44,968 bases of DNA, from NCBI RefSeq assembly GCF_000691145.1, contig NZ_ASJC01000017.1, positions 1 through 44,968 on the forward strand. The letters are read 5' to 3'. Under the pieces are notes generated by a model. That model saw nothing but the letters and a program-made list of their open reading frames with translations. It ran no database searches and had not been told where the DNA came from. Positions within the stretch are counted from its first letter, which is position 1. Each line of letters starts with the position of its first letter. Source of the DNA: Bacillus altitudinis 41KF2b (GTDB taxonomy: Bacteria; Bacillota; Bacilli; Bacillales; Bacillaceae). The position numbers were made by a program, and so were the translations under genes. This document shows positions 41,554 to 44,968 of the stretch, one piece after another.

Positions 41554-43401
41554 ATGAATCCGACGCCTTGTTATTTAAATACTTGGAAACGTTTTGTTCA
41601 TGAAGGTTTGCTTGATAGGTCTCGTCTGGATAAGAGAGTGATGGAGTCATGGCACAGATGTAAACAGGCAAATGTGAATCCGTATTTAGATAAAGGACAG
41701 TCGTTGTTAGAAAAGGAATTATTCAGTGTTCAAAAAAAGAAGTACTCACTATTCCTAAATGCAGCTCTTCCTTACTTAAATAAAATCAGTCAGCAATTAA
41801 AAGAATCTGACATGATGGCATTACTTATCGATGCAGATGGTTATGTGCTAAGTCTGACAGGAAGTCAAAGGACGTTGGTCGAAGCGAAAAAAATAAATTT
41901 TATGGAGGGCGCGCGCTGGACCGAAGCCGATGTGGGAACGAATGCTATTGGAACGGCACTGGTCATTGGGGAAGCCGTAGCCATCAACGGAACTGAGCAT
42001 TTTTCAGTCGCTTCCCACCATTGGAGCTGTTCAGCGGCCCCTATTCGTGATGCAGACGGCACGATCATAGGAGTCATTGATATCTCCTGTATGGCGGATC
42101 AAAATCATCCTTTTATGCTTGGAATAGCTTCAACAGTTGCATATGCCATAGAGAGAGAAATTCAGGTCCAGCAAAAAAGGAAAGAGATGGAGCTGATCAG
42201 TCATTGTCTCCAGCAGGTAGAAGCGGACGAGCCGTATGTTGTCTGTAATGAGAAAAAGCAGATTGTTTTGGCAAGTAAGCCGATTAGAGACCGATTTTCA
42301 GACTGGTACGGAATGGATGTTGAGCTGCTCATGGACGATACATTTGTTACACGGGACAAGCAGATCATTCAGTCAGAACAAGACGGAAAGCTGCTTGGGA
42401 TGTCTTTTTCTCTTGAAGAAGCAGCGAAGAGCAATATAACTGTTTCTTTTGCTCAATTTCCCGGGGAATCTGGAACAAGTACGACATTTCAGCAGACGCT
42501 CAGCGAATTGAAACGAGCGGCACAAACAGATGCAAATGTCTATATTTGGGGAGAAACAGGTACAGGAAAAGAACTGGCCGCTCGAGCGATTCACTTAGCT
42601 AGTGAAAGACATAAAGGACCGTTTATTGCCGTGAATTGTGGAGCCATACCTGAAAGCCTGTTAGAAAGCGAACTATTTGGTTATGCTGAAGGGGCTTTTA
42701 CAGGGGCAAAACGTCATGGAGCAAAGGGGAAATTTGAACAGGCGCATAAAGGAACGCTCTTTTTAGACGAAATTGGCGAAATCCCTTATGCGATGCAAGT
42801 GGCGCTTCTTAGGGTCATTGAAGAAAGGAAAGTCGTACCGCTCGGCGGGACACACGAAATCCCTTTGGATATTAGAATCATTACAGCGACACACCGGAAT
42901 ATGAACGAACTGCTGAGGGAAGGTAAAATACGAGAAGATTTGTATTACCGTCTTCATGTCTATCCAATCAACATCCCGCCGCTTAGGGAAAGAAAAGAAG
43001 ACATTGTTGCTTTATATCGTTATTACCAAAAGAAACACCAATGGAATGCGACATTTCCTGAATCTTTTTTTCGTAAGCTGGAAGCGTACCATTGGCCTGG
43101 AAACATACGAGAGCTTTTTAATCTGTTTGAACATATAAGGGTTCTGTTTCCTAAAGGAGGATGGATTGGTGAATCGCAATATACGGCGGTATTAGAGACG
43201 ATGGATCAGAAAAAGCAGAAGCTGCCTCCAGTAGAATGTACCGAGATTCCAAAAGAGCTCACGTTTAGGGAACGCATTCAAAAGCAAACAGTGATAGAAG
43301 CACTGCACAAAACAAAAGGTCATGTGTCAGAAGCAGCGAGGTCAGCAGGGGTGCCAAGAAGCACCTTTTACAAGTGGATGCGAAAGTATAAGCTGTCATG
43401 A
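41554..43401 (+). CDS. acoR: AcoR, sigma-54 dependent activator of the acetoin operon
   Basis: This 615-residue regulator has an N-terminal GAF-type sensor domain (about 60-200, with GARWTEADVGTNAIGTAL), a middle PAS-like part, and a central AAA+ domain: Walker A GETGTGKE, the sigma-54 contact loop ELFGYAEGAFTGAKRHG, Walker B TLFLDEIGE. A C-terminal Fis-type helix-turn-helix follows (GHVSEAARSAGVPRSTFYKWMRKY). It should sense acetoin and activate the -24/-12 promoter of acoA. GAGGAGAGG precedes the ATG. Confidence 0.95.
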   Translation: MNPTPCYLNTWKRFVHEGLLDRSRLDKRVMESWHRCKQANVNPYLDKGQSLLEKELFSVQKKKYSLFLNAALPYLNKISQQLKESDMMALLIDADGYVLSLTGSQRTLVEAKKINFMEGARWTEADVGTNAIGTALVIGEAVAINGTEHFSVASHHWSCSAAPIRDADGTIIGVIDISCMADQNHPFMLGIASTVAYAIEREIQVQQKRKEMELISHCLQQVEADEPYVVCNEKKQIVLASKPIRDRFSDWYGMDVELLMDDTFVTRDKQIIQSEQDGKLLGMSFSLEEAAKSNITVSFAQFPGESGTSTTFQQTLSELKRAAQTDANVYIWGETGTGKELAARAIHLASERHKGPFIAVNCGAIPESLLESELFGYAEGAFTGAKRHGAKGKFEQAHKGTLFLDEIGEIPYAMQVALLRVIEERKVVPLGGTHEIPLDIRIITATHRNMNELLREGKIREDLYYRLHVYPINIPPLRERKEDIVALYRYYQKKHQWNATFPESFFRKLEAYHWPGNIRELFNLFEHIRVLFPKGGWIGESQYTAVLETMDQKKQKLPPVECTEIPKELTFRERIQKQTVIEALHKTKGHVSEAARSAGVPRSTFYKWMRKYKLS

Positions 43402-43426
43402 ACCTATAGGGAGCGCAGCAGCAAGG

Positions 43427-43462
43427 AGACCTTGGTCTTTCAGTTAGAGGTCGGGGTCTTTC
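43427..43462 (+). terminator. Weak terminator of acoR
   Basis: AGACCTTGGTC (43427-43437) pairs with GGTCGGGGTCT (43449-43459) using several G-T pairs, followed by TTTCTGTC. Confidence 0.5.
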
Positions 43463-43578
43463 TGTCATGTCTAAACAGAAAACAAAAAGGAAGGAAGAAA
43501 GGCTTGACTGTTATATTAGTATATGTTAAATTATAAAAGCCGTCGCTAATGAGACAGGAATGAAACACTTAAAAATTC

Positions 43579-43607
43579 TTGACACATTTTTCTGGCATAG
43601 ATATAAT
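43579..43607 (+). promoter_or_regulatory. Perfect consensus SigA promoter of the tRNA cluster
   Basis: TTGACA (43579-43584), a 17-base spacer, then TATAAT (43602-43607). A weaker TTGACT lies at 43504-43509. It drives a transcript that starts with a tRNA-Asn fragment. Confidence 0.92.
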
Positions 43608-43624
43608 GAAACATGTCTTATTAT

Positions 43625-43654
43625 TCCGCAGTAGCTCAGTGGTAGAGCTATCGG
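43625..43654 (+). pseudogene. 5' fragment of tRNA-Asn
   Basis: The 30 bases are identical to the start of the intact tRNA-Asn at 44798-44872 (acceptor 5' strand, D arm and the 5' side of the anticodon stem), then diverge at the anticodon loop into TTTTCTC. The rest of the tRNA is missing. It cannot form a tRNA. Confidence 0.9.
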
Positions 43655-43665
43655 TTTTCTCTAAT

Positions 43666-43742
43666 GGTCCGGTAGTTCAGTTGGTTAGAATGCCTGCCTG
43701 TCACGCAGGAGGTCGCGGGTTCGAGTCCCGTCCGGACCGCCA
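43666..43742 (+). tRNA. tRNA-Asp (GTC)
   Basis: GGTCCGG pairs with CCGGACC; the anticodon arm reads CTGTCAC with GTC; the 3' CCA is encoded (43740-43742). Confidence 0.95.
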
Positions 43743-43768
43743 TTTATACATATTCATCTTTTGATGAT

Positions 43769-43844
<76 letters not shown>

Positions 43845-43850
43845 CTATTT

Positions 43851-43923
<73 letters not shown>

Positions 43924-43938
43924 CTGTTTTTCAAATGT

Positions 43939-44023
43939 GGAGGGGTAGCGAAGTGGCTAAACGCGGCGGACTGTAAATCCGCTCCCTCCGGGTTCGGCGG
44001 TTCGAATCCGCCCCCCTCCACCA
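43939..44023 (+). tRNA. tRNA-Tyr (GTA)
   Basis: A class II tRNA of 85 bases with a long variable arm, anticodon GTA in CTGTAAA, and encoded CCA. Confidence 0.95.
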
Positions 44024-44036
44024 TTTTTATTTTCAT

Positions 44037-44110
44037 AGGGGCATAGTTTAACGGTAGAACAGAGGTCTCCAAAACCTCCGGTGTGGGTTCGATTCCTACT
44101 GCCCCTGCCA
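44037..44110 (+). tRNA. tRNA-Trp (CCA)
   Basis: AGGGGCA pairs with TGCCCCT; the anticodon loop is CTCCAAA; CCA is encoded at 44108-44110. Confidence 0.95.
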
Positions 44111-44133
44111 ATTATATGATTCATAACATCTAT

Positions 44134-44210
44134 GGCGGTTGTGGCGAAGTGGTTAACGCACCAGATTGTGGCTCTGGCACTCGTGGGTTCGATTCCCATC
44201 AATCGCCCCA
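44134..44210 (+). tRNA. tRNA-His (GTG), copy 1
   Basis: Includes the extra 5' G opposite C73 typical of tRNA-His, GCGGTTG / CAATCGC acceptor stem, anticodon GTG and encoded CCA. Confidence 0.95.
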
Positions 44211-44219
44211 TTTTATTAT

Positions 44220-44253
44220 TGGGCTATAGCCAAGCGGTAAGGCAACGGACTTT
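44220..44253 (+). pseudogene. 5' fragment of tRNA-Gln
   Basis: Identical to the first 34 bases of the tRNA-Gln at 44358, then breaks off within the anticodon loop (after CTTT) into AT-rich DNA. It lacks the anticodon, T arm and 3' acceptor strand. Confidence 0.92.
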
Positions 44254-44271
44254 ACAAATAAATATCAGTAT

Positions 44272-44348
44272 GGCGGTTGTGGCGAAGTGGTTAACGCACC
44301 AGATTGTGGCTCTGGCACTCGTGGGTTCGATTCCCATCAATCGCCCCA
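44272..44348 (+). tRNA. tRNA-His (GTG), copy 2
   Basis: Identical to copy 1 at 44134-44210 over all 77 bases. Confidence 0.95.
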
Positions 44349-44357
44349 TTTTATTAT

Positions 44358-44429
44358 TGGGCTATAGCCAAGCGGTAAGGCAACGGACTTTGACTCCGTC
44401 ATGCGTTGGTTCGAATCCAGCTAGCCCAG
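44358..44429 (+). tRNA. tRNA-Gln (TTG), CCA not encoded
   Basis: TGGGCTA pairs with TAGCCCA; the anticodon loop is CTTTGAC with TTG. The discriminator G is followed by TTA, not CCA. Confidence 0.94.
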
Positions 44430-44430
44430 T

Positions 44431-44464
44431 TAAGACACCTTTTTTAAAAAGGTGTCTTTTTTTT
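44431..44464 (+). terminator. Terminator of the first tRNA transcript
   Basis: AAGACACCTTTTT pairs with AAAAAGGTGTCTT, followed by a run of T to about 44464. It ends the Asp-to-Gln transcript. Confidence 0.93.
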
Positions 44465-44543
44465 ATTTTGACGATTGGAATGTATAACTATTCAAAATAT
44501 TGTTGAGTTGAGTCAAAAGGTACCGAGAAAGTAAAATATAAGC

Positions 44544-44571
44544 ATGGGTTCGATTCCCATCACCCGCTCCA
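44544..44571 (+). pseudogene. 3' fragment of a tRNA, probably tRNA-Gly (TCC)
   Basis: The T arm ATGGG / CCCAT, acceptor 3' strand CACCCGC, discriminator T and encoded CCA match the end of a Bacillus tRNA-Gly (TCC) as remembered. No D arm or anticodon arm precedes it. Confidence 0.8.
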
Positions 44572-44587
44572 TTTGCATATCGTTCAT

Positions 44588-44664
<77 letters not shown>

Positions 44665-44678
44665 TCTTCTATTAAATC

Positions 44679-44754
44679 GGGGCCTTAGCTCAGCTGGGAG
44701 AGCGCCTGCCTTGCACGCAGGAGGTCAGCGGTTCGATCCCGCTAGGCTCCACCA
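44679..44754 (+). tRNA. tRNA-Ala (TGC)
   Basis: GGGGCCT pairs with AGGCTCC; anticodon TGC in CTTGCAC; encoded CCA. Confidence 0.95.
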
Positions 44755-44797
44755 ACGTGTTCTTTGAAAACTAGATAACAATAAGTAATACAGACTT
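44755..44797 (+). other. Pre-23S-like leader sequence without a 23S gene
   Basis: The segment contains TTCTTTGAAAACTAGATAAC, the sequence that in Bacillus precedes 23S rRNA after the spacer tRNAs. Here it runs after about 18 further bases straight into tRNA-Asn. It looks like a leftover of a 16S-23S spacer. Confidence 0.75.
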
Positions 44798-44872
44798 TCC
44801 GCAGTAGCTCAGTGGTAGAGCTATCGGCTGTTAACCGATCGGTCGTAGGTTCGAATCCTACCTGCGGAGCCA
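44798..44872 (+). tRNA. tRNA-Asn (GTT)
   Basis: TCCGCAG pairs with CTGCGGA; anticodon GTT in CTGTTAA; encoded CCA. With tRNA-Ser next it matches the start of the B. subtilis trnS or trnD order. Confidence 0.95.
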
Positions 44873-44875
44873 AAT

Positions 44876-44966
44876 GGAGAAGTACTCAAGTGGCTGAAGA
44901 GGCGCCCCTGCTAAGGGTGTAGGTCGCGTAAGCGGCGCGAGGGTTCAAATCCCTCCTTCTCCGCCA
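44876..44966 (+). tRNA. tRNA-Ser (GCT)
   Basis: A class II tRNA of 91 bases with a long variable arm; anticodon GCT in CTGCTAA; encoded CCA. The cluster probably continues beyond the window. Confidence 0.95.
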
Positions 44967-44968
44967 TT

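Larger units (their letters stand above)
44131..44391 (+). repeat. Tandem duplication of tRNA-His plus the start of tRNA-Gln
   Basis: 44131-44253 and 44269-44391 are identical 123-base blocks, separated by 15 unrelated AT-rich bases. Each holds a whole tRNA-His, the spacer and the first 34 bases of tRNA-Gln; only the second copy continues into a full tRNA-Gln. Confidence 0.93.

Noticed and set aside
44132..44506. 124-codon frame with an internal repeat over the tRNA region
   Set aside because: It is the translation of the duplicated tRNA-His and tRNA-Gln genes and the terminator, not a protein.

Overview
The window looks like a chromosomal segment of a Bacillus of the B. pumilus group (B. 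pumilus, safensis or altitudinis). The reasons are near-complete synteny, recalled from memory, with the B. subtilis block from ydaR (mntH) to ydcK, many TTG and GTG starts behind strong GGAGG sites, and a very close match to B. subtilis EndoA, RsbS and SigB. The species call is an inference.

Layout. 1-1.6 kb: the 3' end of a polymorphic (LXG / pre-toxin TG type) toxin, its likely immunity gene and a small orphan gene. 1.6-4.6 kb: a small membrane protein, a GNAT acetyltransferase, the manganese transporter MntH with a MntR-type operator, and a SigB-type stress membrane protein. 4.7-13.2 kb: an EcsC-like protein, the dctB / dctS-dctR / dctP C4-dicarboxylate sensing and uptake set, an AI-2E family permease, and an acidic amino acid symporter behind a c-di-AMP (ydaO-type) riboswitch. 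13.5-16.6 kb: an ABC exporter, YdbL, the Fur-controlled small protein FbpB and a thioredoxin-like protein. 16.7-27.8 kb: cell wall and RNA genes (ddl, murF, a lipase-like hydrolase, cshA, ydbST, a rhomboid protease, acpS, ydcC, alr). 28.1-33.7 kb: the EndoAI/EndoA toxin-antitoxin pair and the full rsbRSTUVW-sigB-rsbX stress operon with its internal SigB promoter. 33.8-36.7 kb: the Tex-type protein YdcI, cmpA (a very small gene on the minus strand) and a SprT-like metalloprotein. 36.7-43.4 kb: the acetoin dehydrogenase operon acoABCL with a -24/-12 (SigL) promoter and its activator gene acoR. 43.5-45 kb: a rearranged tRNA cluster with nine intact distinct tRNAs, a second tRNA-His copy and three tRNA fragments.

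Most unusual points. (1) Two copies of an exactly 175-bp structured element (4108-4282 and 13252-13426, opposite orientation, about 95% identical by eye). Each sits between two copies of a locus-specific terminator hairpin. The hairpin sequence differs between loci but is the same on both sides within a locus, which is what an insertion that duplicates a terminator would leave. In both cases only the distal hairpin keeps the T tract, so termination is preserved. A compensatory base pair change between the copies supports a folded structure. (2) A c-di-AMP riboswitch with a terminator in front of a glutamate/aspartate-type symporter, which links c-di-AMP to acidic amino acid uptake. (3) The tRNA region holds a 5' half of tRNA-Asn, a 5' half of tRNA-Gln, a 3' part of tRNA-Gly, and a tRNA-Ile/tRNA-Ala pair followed by a pre-23S-like leader but no rRNA genes. 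It is either a genuinely eroded rrn/trn region or an assembly collapse.

How the genes work together. Much of the window concerns sensing and carbon or ion economy: dicarboxylate uptake under DctSR and probably CcpA, acetoin use under AcoR, SigL and probably CcpA, manganese under MntR, iron sparing under Fur, and general stress through the stressosome and SigB. All functional calls rest on sequence motifs and remembered homologues; no database search was run.
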